A DNA stretch of 34,347 nucleotides from Oscillospiraceae bacterium (GCA_902775565.1 CACYMP010000026.1:1-34347); one strand, 5' to 3'. Positions 17,501 to 24,683 are shown, counted from the stretch's first letter. The notes: a model not told the origin generated them from the letters alone. A program made the numbers and translations.

Positions 17501-18302
17501 CGTTGTAGACGACGAGGAAGTCGCGGCCGAGCACGCGCGCATCGTCCTCGACGAGGCAGGCATCAATGCCGACACATGCCACAGCGGCAAAGAGGCGCTC
17601 AACATGCTCGAGGTATGCCATGCAAAGCATGAGCCGTATAATCTCGTTCTCCTTGACTGGAAGATGCCCGAAATGGACGGCATAGACGTCGCAAGGCAGA
17701 TCCGTCAGCGCTACGACAAGGAGACCACGGTCATAATCCTCACATCGTTCAACTGGGACGAGATAATGGACGAAGCCTTGCATGCGGGCGTAGACAGCTT
17801 CCTTGCAAAACCGCTTTTCGCGTCGAATGTTATTGACGAGTTCGAGAGGATCGCAAGAAAGAACAGCATGAGTCTTTTCAAAGCAAAGGAACGCGCGGAC
17901 CTCAAGGGCAGGCGCATCCTGATGGCCGAAGACGTTGAGATCAACGCGGAGATAATGGAGCAGATAATCATGGTGAGAGGCGCTAAGATCGATCATGCGG
18001 TCAACGGAAAGGTCGCTGTCGAAATGTTTTCGGGAAGCGAAGAAGGCTACTACGATGCCATCCTGATGGACGTCAGGATGCCCGAGATGGACGGTCTTGC
18101 CGCAACGGAAGCCATCCGCGCGCTGGACAGGCCCGACGCGAAAAAGATCCCCATCATCGCCATGACCGCGAACGCATTTGACGAAGACGTACAAAGGTCG
18201 CTGCAGGTCGGCATGAACGCGCATCTGTCCAAGCCCGTGGAGCCCGACCGCCTGTATCAGACGCTCGAAGAACTCATTTGGGAATACCGTGATAAAAATT
18301 GA
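14595..18302 (+). CDS. EvgS/BvgS-like hybrid sensor histidine kinase with two SBP and two receiver domains
   Basis: 1235 aa. Signal-like segment at 10-33; two tandem periplasmic-binding-like domains (SBP_bac_3) at about 40-260 and 280-500, outside the cell; transmembrane segment 510-529; coiled coil at about 535-570; a PAS-like region at 575-700. HisKA has S-S-M-S-H-E-I-R-T-P-M-N with phospho-acceptor His730. The HATPase shows L-I-N-I-L-S-N-A-I-K-F-T, D-T-G-I-G-M and S-T-G-L-G-M-A-I. Two receivers follow, with Asp1021 (L-L-D-W-K-M-P-E-M-D-G) and Asp1159 (I-L-M-D-V-R-M-P-E-M-D-G); Lys is present in L-A-K-P and L-S-K-P. No Hpt domain is present, and no DNA-binding response regulator is encoded nearby, so the output partner lies elsewhere. 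The binding domains may sense amino acids or similar small solutes. Confidence 0.9.
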   Translation: MKHKLKKNGTGLLSIILGLVICITAFPALTSYAEGQSTTVRVGYYENEVFQEGAQEGSVKTGYAYEYYQKLSEYTGWRYEYVYGEFGDLYQMLLDGKIDFLAGLAYREDRKDLIGYPDAAMGNETYSLVKHDADADITLNFSSLNGRKIGVLDSAMVQVLESFLNEHKIKAEVVKFRDYEPLFQAFDKHEIDILAAEGDGAHGRDHAELLCPFGSSDYFLCVSKKRPDLLAELNEAQTELSVNEPNYINTLKNKFYPVSISSRSFSDAEKKWLKEHSQLKVGYLKNYLPYSDTDKNGNVTGLIKDLIPKMLEQLGIGNIEVVYTGYDSYDVMIDDLEKGSIDTAFPVGGGLYYSEENGIFQSAPVISASTELVYSGEYNDNTTKHFAVNENNRMQYYFVVTYYPDAKITFYQSVDECLKAVKDGRAGCTTLNGLRASDILRNRRYKGLSMLQTSYEDGRCFGVQIGDEGLLRLINRGVSVTGTDYAQNLAFRYTDQLFTYSISDALRDNMAFFGTVSLLIAAAVIALLIRDQNRSRREITNKENARLELEKANKELVEQYNHREQQDKMITALASDYRCVYHIDLDKDDAVCYRADPADTDQPAEGEHFKYYEHFSRYARECVTASYREGFLKFIDPENVRKALEENLIIVYRYLARRDGREYYEMIRMAGERHPEERDDHIVHTVGLGLTVIDEEMRDTMAKNKTLAEALDAAEQANKAKTAFLSSMSHEIRTPMNAIIGLNSLALRDDTLTEDTREYLEKIGGSARHLLGLINDILDMSRIESGRLVVRKEEFSFSNMLEQINTMVMSQCKEKGLTYECHVTGGVSDYYIGDDMKLKQVLINILSNAIKFTDAPGSVSLSVERTAVYGDHSTLRLTVKDTGIGMDKSFLPKIFDTFTQEDSSRNNKYGSTGLGMAITKNIVELMNGTISVDSEKGVGTEFNVVVTLTNCDHQYSAASCINPRDMKILVVDDEEVAAEHARIVLDEAGINADTCHSGKEALNMLEVCHAKHEPYNLVLLDWKMPEMDGIDVARQIRQRYDKETTVIILTSFNWDEIMDEALHAGVDSFLAKPLFASNVIDEFERIARKNSMSLFKAKERADLKGRRILMAEDVEINAEIMEQIIMVRGAKIDHAVNGKVAVEMFSGSEEGYYDAILMDVRMPEMDGLAATEAIRALDRPDAKKIPIIAMTANAFDEDVQRSLQVGMNAHLSKPVEPDRLYQTLEELIWEYRDKN

Positions 18303-18309
18303 AGTGCTG

Positions 18310-18318
18310 TGATATAAT
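18310..18318 (+). promoter_or_regulatory. Extended -10 promoter (TGATATAAT)
   Basis: TATAAT 18313-18318 with TG at 18310-18311, directly after the kinase stop codon; the zinc-ribbon gene starts at 18346 with AAGGAGG in between. Confidence 0.6.
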
Positions 18319-18345
18319 GCACGTGCTAAAAAAGGAGGAATAAGC

Positions 18346-19410
18346 ATGTTTTGTCCTAATTGTGGAACTCAGAATCCTGACGGCACGAGCTTTTGTTCTA
18401 ACTGCGGCGCGCCCCTTGCAGCTAATGCAAATCCCGCACCTGCACCCGCGCCGGCACCAATCCCCGTAGCACCTGTAGCACCTGTTGCTCCCGTCGCTCC
18501 GGCACCCCAGCCCGCACCGTCATATACACCTAATCAGCAGCCTGTCACTGCAATCCAGCCTCAGACCAACGGAACAAACGGCCTTTGCATCGCCGGCTTC
18601 ATCATTTCGCTGGTATCTATAGTCCTCGGCGGATCGCTCTCTCTTATCAGCTTGATCCTGTGCATCATCGGCGTTAACTCCGCCGGCAAGAAGAATCAGA
18701 AGGGCAAGGGCCAGGCCATTGCAGGTATCATCATTTCAGCAGTGTTGGTCCTTGTTTGGATCTTCGCCCTCATTTTCGGTATCGGCAGATACATGGATGC
18801 AGCCGAAAGAGCAAGAGAAAGGTTTGAACCCACCGAGAGGATTACCGAATACGAGGAGACTACCCGCAGAACTACGAGGGAGACTACCGAAGAGACAACT
18901 GAAGAGACAACTGAAGAGACAACAAGAGCTACAACCGAAGAGACTTCTGCAGATACATCTGCAACAGAGTCCAAGAGCGGTCTCTACCTTACATCCGTAG
19001 GTAACTCCCAGACCGGTACGGTTCCTCTTAAGTCAGGCAAGTGGGTCACATTCATCGAGGCAGGCGGATTCTCAAGCCAGGTAGTTGCGCATGAGCAGGC
19101 TAAGGATGTAAGCACCGGCGCCATCATCGGTCTGTTTGTACTCAATATCGAGCAGGACGCTGAAACTGCCGCTAAAGCACAGATGGCTGCAATGGAGCAG
19201 CAGGGTGCCAAAAAGGTTACCGGCGCACGCGTTAAGCTCGGCGGCTACGATGCGATCCAGTGCTATGGTACTTATCCTGACGGAACGATCCTTGTAGTAT
19301 GGCACTTCAGGGGCGACGATGGTCAGATGAGAAAGATCACCGTTGAATTCCCTTCAAATGATTCCAGCGCATTCCACACTGTTGAGAACGGTTATAAGCT
19401 CGACAGATAA
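18346..19410 (+). CDS. Zinc-ribbon protein with two TM segments and a Thr/Glu-rich linker
   Basis: 354 aa; AAGGAGG at 18332-18338. Residues 1-25 are a zinc ribbon (M-F-C-P-N-C-G ... S-F-C-S-N-C-G). A Pro/Ala/Val linker leads to two hydrophobic segments (about 82-110 and 124-148) separated by a basic loop N-S-A-G-K-K-N-Q-K-G-K-G, like DUF4190 proteins. After the second segment come E-T-T-E repeats (about 165-205) and a C-terminal domain of about 150 residues, probably outside the cell, with Y-D-A-I-Q-C-Y-G-T-Y-P-D-G. The ribbon would be cytoplasmic. Function unknown; possibly envelope sensing. Own promoter and terminator. Confidence 0.8.
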   Translation: MFCPNCGTQNPDGTSFCSNCGAPLAANANPAPAPAPAPIPVAPVAPVAPVAPAPQPAPSYTPNQQPVTAIQPQTNGTNGLCIAGFIISLVSIVLGGSLSLISLILCIIGVNSAGKKNQKGKGQAIAGIIISAVLVLVWIFALIFGIGRYMDAAERARERFEPTERITEYEETTRRTTRETTEETTEETTEETTRATTEETSADTSATESKSGLYLTSVGNSQTGTVPLKSGKWVTFIEAGGFSSQVVAHEQAKDVSTGAIIGLFVLNIEQDAETAAKAQMAAMEQQGAKKVTGARVKLGGYDAIQCYGTYPDGTILVVWHFRGDDGQMRKITVEFPSNDSSAFHTVENGYKLDR

Positions 19411-19440
19411 GGCGCGGACGCAAGTTAAGTGATCACGGCA

Positions 19441-19471
19441 AGCGGCAGGTTTTGAGCCTGCCGCTTTTTTT
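19441..19471 (+). terminator. Rho-independent terminator
   Basis: AGCGGCAGG (19441-19449) pairs with CCTGCCGCT (19457-19465), then a run of T to 19471. Confidence 0.95.
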
Positions 19472-19486
19472 GTGCTTTTCAGGTTT

Positions 19487-19684
19487 CATTCCACACTTCG
19501 TTCCACGTTTTAGAGTAAAAGTGGAAGCAAACGTGGAATGAGACGGATTTTCGGGCTTCATTCCACACTTCGTTCCATGTTTTAGTGTAAAAGTGGAAGC
19601 AAACGTGGAATGAGACGGATTTTCAGGCGGCATTCCACACTTCATTCCACGTTTTAGAGCAAAAGTGGAAGCAAACGTGGAATG
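19487..19684 (+). repeat. Three 54-bp palindromes in tandem at 72-bp period
   Basis: Copies at 19487-19540, 19559-19612 and 19631-19684, separated by related 18-bp spacers beginning AGACGGATTTTC. Each copy runs CATTCCAC ... GTGGAATG and contains four boxes: TTCCAC-N6-TTCCAC, then GTGGAA-N6-GTGGAA, mirrored about a GTTTTAGAGTAAAA centre. The copies differ at a few bases only. They lie between a terminator and the promoter of the SGNH hydrolase gene. Confidence 0.85.
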
Positions 19685-19722
19685 AGACGGCGGCGCAAGC
19701 GCAAACCGGCGGCAGTACAAAA

Positions 19723-19731
19723 TGATATAAT
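19723..19731 (+). promoter_or_regulatory. Extended -10 promoter (TGATATAAT) of the SGNH hydrolase gene
   Basis: TATAAT at 19726-19731 with TG at 19723-19724. The leader is about 26 nt and holds GGGAGG at 19751-19756. The palindrome array ends 39 bp upstream. Confidence 0.6.
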
Positions 19732-19763
19732 CCTTTAAGATAAGACATCCGGGAGGAGCTGCT

Positions 19764-20402
19764 ATGAAAAGAATACTTTGCTTCGGCGATTCGCTCACGT
19801 GGGGTTTTGATCCCGCGACCCGCACCAGATTTGATGAGGACAGCAGGTGGCCCTGCGTTATGCAGCAGGCTTTGGGTGGTGACTACAAGGTCATCGAGGA
19901 GGGCCAGAACGGCAGGACGATCGCCACGGAAGACCCGGCCGAGGGCGAAAAGAACGGACTCAAGTATCTCGGTCCGTGCCTCGAGAGCCACACTCCGCTC
20001 GACTATGTTATCGTCATGCTGGGTTCCAACGACTGCAAAAGGAAGTTCGCTTATTCTTCGATGGACATCGCGGGCGAGATGCAGATCATGCTCGAAAAGA
20101 TCCAGGCATACAACCGTTTCAGATGTAATGACAGGTTCAAAGTAATCTTAGTCTCGCCTCCGCACATCGCTGAATCAATGAAGGATTCGTGGCTCGGCGA
20201 CAGCTTCGGCTATGAGAATTCCGTCAAGCTTTCAAAAGAACTCGCACCGTGGTACAAGCAGCTTGCGGACATGTACGGATGCATTTTCGTTGATGCGGCT
20301 GAGCATGTGAAGGCGAGCGACATTGATGGCGCGCACATGGAAAGCGAAGATCAGAGAAAGCTCGGAAAAGTCCTGGCTGACGTCGTTCTGAAGAACGGCT
20401 GA
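19764..20402 (+). CDS. SGNH/GDSL-family esterase
   Basis: 212 aa, no signal peptide, so cytoplasmic. Block I is F-G-D-S-L-T-W-G-F-D-P with nucleophile Ser10; block II E-E-G-Q-N-G-R-T; block III L-G-S-N-D-C-K; block V D-I-D-G-A-H with Asp188 and His191. The G-D-S-L-T-W-G start and the length match the arylesterase/acyltransferase branch of SGNH hydrolases. It should cleave small acyl esters; the natural substrate is unknown. Convergent with the zinc-ribbon gene at 20418; a small terminator overlaps both gene ends. Confidence 0.85.
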   Translation: MKRILCFGDSLTWGFDPATRTRFDEDSRWPCVMQQALGGDYKVIEEGQNGRTIATEDPAEGEKNGLKYLGPCLESHTPLDYVIVMLGSNDCKRKFAYSSMDIAGEMQIMLEKIQAYNRFRCNDRFKVILVSPPHIAESMKDSWLGDSFGYENSVKLSKELAPWYKQLADMYGCIFVDAAEHVKASDIDGAHMESEDQRKLGKVLADVVLKNG

Positions 20403-20424
20403 GTTTATAAGACCGTTTTATTTC
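20394..20424 (+). terminator. Short terminator overlapping the SGNH gene end
   Basis: AACGGCT (20394-20400) pairs with AGACCGTT (20410-20417) with one bulge, followed by TTTATTTC. It lies between convergent genes. Confidence 0.45.
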
Positions 20425-21317
20425 GGAGTGTTGGCAGCCGAGATCTTTGCTTCAGGATTTTGAGGTACGGGATCCATAGCCATGAACTCTTTTACGAGAT
20501 CTTTATATCTGTTGTGAGACTGAGCTGCTTCTGCTTTCTTTGCTTCGTGCTGTCCGGACAGCTCCTCGATCTTCTTTTCGTAAGGAGCCATCCTCTTGAG
20601 AAGGTTCTTGCCGACCAGGAGCTTTATCAGTTGGTAAATGCCGATCGCTAATACGGCCAGCACCGCGAAGAAAATGAGGATCGGCCATGCCTTGTTTATG
20701 ATGACGACTGCCACTATCAGGATGGGAAGCATTATCGTGAAGGAAAGGACGGCCTCACGCTCTTTGGGTTCCAGATCCATAACGTCATTCCAGGTATCTC
20801 TGAACCTGTGGGAGTTGTGATAATATTCGCTTCTCAGATTTGAAAGCGCGGATTGCTCGACTGATTTCTTCTTGACGATGTCCTCGTCTTCTTTAAGAAG
20901 ATCCCTGTGATGTTGAAGTTCGCTCAGAGCTTCGCGGACCTTTTCAAAGTAAGGCCTGTTCTCAGGAAGGCAGTTATCGATGGCGTTTTTAAGCGTGGGT
21001 TCATCAGCGCTGACATGAACTTCGTCGTCTCTGTTCATCATGCTCATGCTCTGCCATCTGTTCTTGCAGATGAAGAGTCCGCGCAGCGCTTCAAAGTCAT
21101 GCGGATCCTTTGCGAGTATGAAATCATATGCGTCCTTGGCCGCACCGAACTCGTTTCGCCTTATTGCTTTGGACGCAACATCTTTAACATTATCCTCGCG
21201 GAAATATTCATAGTCGAAAGAAACACCGCAGAAAGTGCAGACATACATCTGCTTATCAAGATCGATGTCGAGAAGTCCGCCGCAGGTAGGGCACAGATTA
21301 CTCTTTACTAATGTCAT
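20418..21317 (-). CDS. Zinc-ribbon membrane protein with coiled-coil segments
   Basis: 299 aa from ATG 21317, with GGAGGA on the coding strand 5 nt upstream; the longer open frame up to 21497 crosses the promoter region and is rejected. The N-terminus has a zinc ribbon (L-C-P-T-C-G-G ... Y-V-C-T-F-C-G). It is followed by an Ala/Asp-rich helical region resembling a TPR-like unit (N-E-F-G-A-A-K-D-A-Y-D-F-I-L-A-K-D-P), a Glu/Lys coiled coil, two close hydrophobic segments (about 193-237) and a second charged helix. Zinc-ribbon plus TM layout as in the protein at 18346. Function unknown. Confidence 0.75.
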   Translation of the reverse strand: MTLVKSNLCPTCGGLLDIDLDKQMYVCTFCGVSFDYEYFREDNVKDVASKAIRRNEFGAAKDAYDFILAKDPHDFEALRGLFICKNRWQSMSMMNRDDEVHVSADEPTLKNAIDNCLPENRPYFEKVREALSELQHHRDLLKEDEDIVKKKSVEQSALSNLRSEYYHNSHRFRDTWNDVMDLEPKEREAVLSFTIMLPILIVAVVIINKAWPILIFFAVLAVLAIGIYQLIKLLVGKNLLKRMAPYEKKIEELSGQHEAKKAEAAQSHNRYKDLVKEFMAMDPVPQNPEAKISAANTPK

Positions 21318-21360
21318 TTCTATCCTCCGATTCCAAAGTACCAAAATCGGTACTGAGATA

Positions 21361-21389
21361 ATAATATCAACAGCGGAATTGCTTGACAA
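21361..21389 (-). promoter_or_regulatory. Promoter of the zinc-ribbon membrane gene (minus strand)
   Basis: On the minus strand TTGTCA (21389-21384), 17 bp, TATTAT (21366-21361). The -35 overlaps the -35 of the divergent GNAT promoter. Confidence 0.65.
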
Positions 21390-21413
21390 TAATTTTTGAT
21401 ACGAGTGTACAAT
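21383..21413 (+). promoter_or_regulatory. Candidate promoter of the GNAT gene (plus strand)
   Basis: TTGACA at 21383-21388 and TACAAT at 21408-21413 (19-bp spacer, longer than ideal). The resulting leader is about 100 nt and contains a hairpin (CTGTTCC 21462-21468 with GGAACAG 21480-21486). Confidence 0.5.
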
Positions 21414-21461
21414 ATATATATTTACGGCACATACGATGAGCAGGGCAACCCGGATTTCGGC

Positions 21462-21486
21462 CTGTTCCACAGAACACCCGGAACAG
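21462..21486 (+). other. Leader hairpin upstream of the GNAT gene
   Basis: CTGTTCC and GGAACAG form a perfect 7-bp stem with an 11-base loop. No T run follows, so it is not an intrinsic terminator. No riboswitch class was recognised. Confidence 0.4.
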
Positions 21487-21520
21487 TTCCCGGCCAACAG
21501 ATAATTTAACGGAGACGCTT

Positions 21521-21988
21521 ATGGATATAAGAAGATTTCAGGAACAGGACGCAAAAGAGGTATCGGATCTTATCCGGAAAACGATACGCATATCAAACAC
21601 CAAGGATTACCCAGCAGAGTTAATGGATCAGCTTATCGAGATCGAGACTCCCGAGCATGTTCTGCAGAGAACGACCTGGACCCATTTTTACGTGGTCGTT
21701 GATAACGGGCAGATAATAGGATGCGGAGCCATCGGTCCTTATTGGGGCAAAGAGGATGAGAGCAGTCTCTTCACGATTTTCGTGCTTCCGGAGTACCAGG
21801 GAAAAGGAGTTGGAAGGGCCATCATCGACACGCTCGAAAAAGATGAGTACTTCCTGAGAGCTAAGAGGATTGAGATCCCGGCGTCAATAACAGGAGTGCC
21901 TTTCTACTTGAAGATGGGCTATCACTATAAGGACGGCATTACAGAGCCCGACGAAGAATACCTGATCAGAATGGAGAAGAACAGATAA
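21521..21988 (+). CDS. GNAT-family N-acetyltransferase
   Basis: 155 aa, the usual GNAT length. M-D-I-R-R-F-Q-E-Q-D-A-K-E-V start, central beta strands (F-Y-V-V-V-D-N-G-Q-I-I-G-C-G-A-I), acetyl-CoA motif A in F-V-L-P-E-Y-Q-G-K-G-V-G-R-A-I-I (Q-x-x-G-x-G) and motif B in F-Y-L-K-M-G-Y. It transfers an acetyl group from acetyl-CoA to an amine; the acceptor cannot be predicted. GGAG at 21511 provides the RBS. The stop shares one base with the next start (TAATG), so the small membrane protein downstream is co-translated. Confidence 0.9.
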   Translation: MDIRRFQEQDAKEVSDLIRKTIRISNTKDYPAELMDQLIEIETPEHVLQRTTWTHFYVVVDNGQIIGCGAIGPYWGKEDESSLFTIFVLPEYQGKGVGRAIIDTLEKDEYFLRAKRIEIPASITGVPFYLKMGYHYKDGITEPDEEYLIRMEKNR

Positions 21989-22314
21989 TGGAAAAGTGGT
22001 CCCGCAGACGGTCTAAATATGTTTTTAATTCTGAGACGGGGGAATTCTATTTCGGAAACGCTATTGGATTGGCGGCTTTGGCTTTGTCGATTGCAGGCGC
22101 TTATGTAAGCGGCAGTGGAAAGAATCCGCTCATTCTTGCAGGCTTAGGAGTTGTGTGCGGGATCGCAGGGATTATTTTCGGGTACAGGAGTCTGGCTGAT
22201 GCGTTGAAAAGCAGATCGGTCTTCAAAGGAGCCGGCGCGGCGTTTGGAATATTGTGTTCCCTGTTAGCCATTATCTTCTCGGTTATCATAGCAGTGAAGG
22301 TGTTTTTGCCTTAA
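21988..22314 (+). CDS. Small triple-TM membrane protein
   Basis: 108 aa. A basic head (W-S-R-R-R-S-K-Y-V-F-N) is followed by hydrophobic segments at about 25-43, 48-67 and 80-105, with Gly/Ala-rich packing (G-L-G-V-V-C-G-I-A-G-I-I-F-G-Y). The layout resembles DUF4190/DUF6142-like proteins of Clostridia. It is translationally coupled to the GNAT gene. Function unknown. Confidence 0.7.
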   Translation: MEKWSRRRSKYVFNSETGEFYFGNAIGLAALALSIAGAYVSGSGKNPLILAGLGVVCGIAGIIFGYRSLADALKSRSVFKGAGAAFGILCSLLAIIFSVIIAVKVFLP

Positions 22315-22321
22315 GGATTTA

Positions 22322-22372
22322 TTCCCACTCACTTCCTCACTTTTCACCCCAAAGTGAAGAACCAACTGGGAA
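22322..22372 (+). repeat. 51-bp imperfect palindrome, copy 2 of a dispersed intergenic repeat
   Basis: TTCCCA...TGGGAA ends, with CACTTT and AAAGTG inside around a TCACCCC loop. The right arm (AAAGTGAAGAACCAACTGGG) is almost the reverse complement of the left arm of the element at 11211-11260. No T run follows. Confidence 0.6.
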
Positions 22373-22462
22373 CGGTCAGGCTCATGGGCAAGTTCACTGC
22401 AACAAGAATCCCTCTTTATCTGTATATAAAGTATTAGACAACGATTGCAGGGAGATCGGTGC

Positions 22463-23698
22463 ATGAAAAGCAAGAGATTATTGATAGCGTTAATGGCATG
22501 CGCGACATGCGCTCTGCTCTGTGCGTGCCCTCCGACTCCTGTTGATACCAGGGGTCCGGATCCTGATAACACAACAATATCGTATACGACATTTAAGAAA
22601 GAAATGCCGGATTACGGATTTATGATCAGCAGAAATATTAATGCTGATCCCGCACCTTCTACCTTTGAAGAACTGAAATCACTTACTTATACGAGAAAAG
22701 ACAGAAATACATTCTACCGTGAAGACGAAGAACACCAGCGTGTTGATCTTGTTTTCAGAAGGACAAAAATTTATGTCGCCCGTTTTGAGAATGCGCGGAA
22801 GTTCTTTGAAGAGTTCTTTGGTATCGACTCTACTATTGATTTCGTGAAGGACGACCAGGGAAGGCTGATCATCAAAGAAGAGAACCACAACGGTCCCGAA
22901 GGCATGACGGAGACGCATCAATTCCGTGTGTTTGTTGATCCCACGGGCAAATTCATCGCTTTGGCCGAAGATCCCTATATTCCTGATTCTGATCTGAATG
23001 ACTTGTTCAGCATGGAACTTGTCAGCGTCAAGGAGTTCAGGGAATTCTATTCTATGACTGAAAGCAAGATAGAAGATGAATACGTAAAAGCCTACATCGA
23101 AAGATACAATATCAGCAGATATGATCTTTCTGCCGATAACCACGGCGAAAAGCTCGATGAGATCGTTACCTACGGCATGTACTATAAGCTCGGATATTCT
23201 GTCAGGGATAACCTGTCGTTTAAGGACATCGGCATGAGCGAAGACAAATTCATCAGTAATGCCGCTATGGTGATTTTCGATTTCGAATTCCCGATGCCGA
23301 ACAGCGATGAAACAAAGATCGAGAACATCCTTTTCGACATAAAGAACAATAAGGTTTATTTAAATGCGAATTTAAGATTCTACCGTGAGGCGGAAAAGTG
23401 CGTGAAGCTTAAGCAGGATGTGCTGAAGAGTATTCAGGAGGATCTTATCAAGAATGTCGGCCCGGATGACGGCAACAAATATCACGACCTGAAGTATTCT
23501 TACAATGTCTATATCATTGATTCCGAAGGAAAACACATCAATTATTCTTCGCGTGCCAGAAATGATGTTAATTCTTTGTTTGACGCTTACTGGCGCAAGC
23601 TTTATAAGAAGTGTTTCGGAAAAGACCATAAGCTCAATACGAAGAACTTTGATCCTTCGCAGAATGAGAACAAGCGCCTCTATAGCGGCGTCAACTGA
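22463..23698 (+). CDS. Large lipoprotein of unknown function
   Basis: 411 aa from ATG 22463 (AGGGAG at 22449-22454). Signal peptide with lipobox L-C-A-C. The mature part is Asp/Glu/Lys/Tyr-rich without recognisable motifs. One region (E-N-I-L-F-D-I-K-N-N-K-V-Y-L-N-A-N-L-R-F-Y) reads like a beta-sheet domain. A TATAAA box at 22425-22430 may be its promoter. The small membrane protein gene at 23713 follows after 14 nt. No family recognised. Confidence 0.7.
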   Translation: MKSKRLLIALMACATCALLCACPPTPVDTRGPDPDNTTISYTTFKKEMPDYGFMISRNINADPAPSTFEELKSLTYTRKDRNTFYREDEEHQRVDLVFRRTKIYVARFENARKFFEEFFGIDSTIDFVKDDQGRLIIKEENHNGPEGMTETHQFRVFVDPTGKFIALAEDPYIPDSDLNDLFSMELVSVKEFREFYSMTESKIEDEYVKAYIERYNISRYDLSADNHGEKLDEIVTYGMYYKLGYSVRDNLSFKDIGMSEDKFISNAAMVIFDFEFPMPNSDETKIENILFDIKNNKVYLNANLRFYREAEKCVKLKQDVLKSIQEDLIKNVGPDDGNKYHDLKYSYNVYIIDSEGKHINYSSRARNDVNSLFDAYWRKLYKKCFGKDHKLNTKNFDPSQNENKRLYSGVN

Positions 23699-23712
23699 AA
23701 GGGAAGATAAAT

Positions 23713-24138
23713 ATGGATAGAGAAGAAACTGCAGGTGGTATCAAGAAGGCCTTTTCGGACAAGAAGCTGCTGATCGAGTGCATCTCCGCCGTGAGCTATC
23801 ATCTGATCTTTATCCTGCTTGCTTTCATTTATATGCGCGGCGATGATGAAACGCTTTTCAGGATCGGGTTTATTGCAGCCCCGATCTATATCATCGTGCT
23901 GTTTATGGTCAATCTGGGAGAATACATCCCGTGGCAGGTTTTCTGGATCTTTTTGGGCGGCGCTGCGGTCGAGTTTATCCTGAATGCGACACATATAATC
24001 CCGGGAGACGTTTCTATCGTTCTCAGCGGATTTGGACAGTCGCTCTGGTGCGCGTATCAGTTCGTTCCCGTGACAGGACTCTTCTTATTCACGCTGATTC
24101 CTTTCCTTATATTCAGGCGCAAGGCTAAGCGCAGATAA
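23713..24138 (+). CDS. Four-TM membrane protein
   Basis: 141 aa; AAAGGGA lies at 23698-23704. Hydrophobic segments at about 20-40, 48-67, 72-92 and 110-134, with a basic C-terminal tail R-R-K-A-K-R-R that should be inside the cell. It is likely co-transcribed with the lipoprotein upstream. No family recognised. Its stop lies two bases from the stop of the convergent gene at 24141. Confidence 0.7.
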   Translation: MDREETAGGIKKAFSDKKLLIECISAVSYHLIFILLAFIYMRGDDETLFRIGFIAAPIYIIVLFMVNLGEYIPWQVFWIFLGGAAVEFILNATHIIPGDVSIVLSGFGQSLWCAYQFVPVTGLFLFTLIPFLIFRRKAKRR

Positions 24139-24140
24139 GA

Positions 24141-24608
24141 TCAATCTTCGGAGATAATGTTCAGATCGTCCTTGACCCTTGCGACGATGGCACGGTCACC
24201 GGCGTTGTATTCCTTTTTGCCGAAAAGAACACCGATCTTGCATTCTTCAAGACCTTTGACAACGTAATTGCCGCTGTCTGTCTTTCCTGTTATCTCGCCG
24301 TAGAAGAATTCGTAGTCGTGATTCTTTATAGCCTTGGATGTCGCGAAAGCATCGTATACCGCATAGATGGGGAAGAAGACTGCGAAGAGCGCGATCAGGC
24401 TTATGACAAACCTGTGGAGAAAGATGACCGCCAGAATGACCAGGGCCAGAACGATTGCCGCGACCAGAATGGAAACGGGAATGAGCTTGATCGAAAACGC
24501 CTTGGCCTTCTTAACGAATTTAGTCTCCAGTTCCTCACTTACAGTGGCAGGAATGAGAGCTTGTTCATCCGCAGCCTTTTTAACCGTAAACTTTACATCA
24601 GCAGCCAT
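24141..24608 (-). CDS. Two-TM protein with C-terminal beta domain
   Basis: 155 aa; GGAGG on the coding strand is 4 nt before the ATG. A charged head of about 38 residues is followed by two hydrophobic segments (about 40-63 and 67-86) and a C-terminal domain of about 60 residues, G-E-I-T-G-K-T-D-S-G-N-Y-V-V-K-G ... A-G-D-R-A-I-V-A-R-V. That domain reads like a small beta barrel (OB/NfeD-like by general pattern only). A near-consensus promoter (TTGACA-17-TTTAAT) drives it divergently from the TPM-like gene. Function unknown. Confidence 0.7.
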   Translation of the reverse strand: MAADVKFTVKKAADEQALIPATVSEELETKFVKKAKAFSIKLIPVSILVAAIVLALVILAVIFLHRFVISLIALFAVFFPIYAVYDAFATSKAIKNHDYEFFYGEITGKTDSGNYVVKGLEECKIGVLFGKKEYNAGDRAIVARVKDDLNIISED

Positions 24609-24644
24609 AAGTCCTCCGCGTCTTCTTGATAAAGTGCAAAAGTG

Positions 24645-24673
24645 ATTAAACCGCAGTTGCTCTGTTATGTCAA
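24645..24673 (-). promoter_or_regulatory. Near-consensus promoter on the minus strand
   Basis: TTGACA (24673-24668), 17 bp, TTTAAT (24650-24645), driving the two-TM gene at 24608. Confidence 0.75.
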
Positions 24674-24683
24674 CTTTTTAAAA

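Noticed and set aside
17460..18347. 295-codon minus-strand frame opposite the kinase receivers
   Set aside because: Antisense of two clear receiver domains; no ribosome site.
19487..19684. CRISPR array (repeat includes GTTTTAGAG)
   Set aside because: The 18-bp intervals are related to each other rather than unique spacers, the units are long palindromes, there are only three, and no cas gene is present.
19433..19825. Minus-strand open frame with 24-residue repeats (H-S-T-F-A-S-T-F)
   Set aside because: It is open because the palindrome array has a 72-bp (24-codon) period. It has no RBS, crosses a terminator and the SGNH promoter, and the repeat is better explained as palindromic DNA/RNA.
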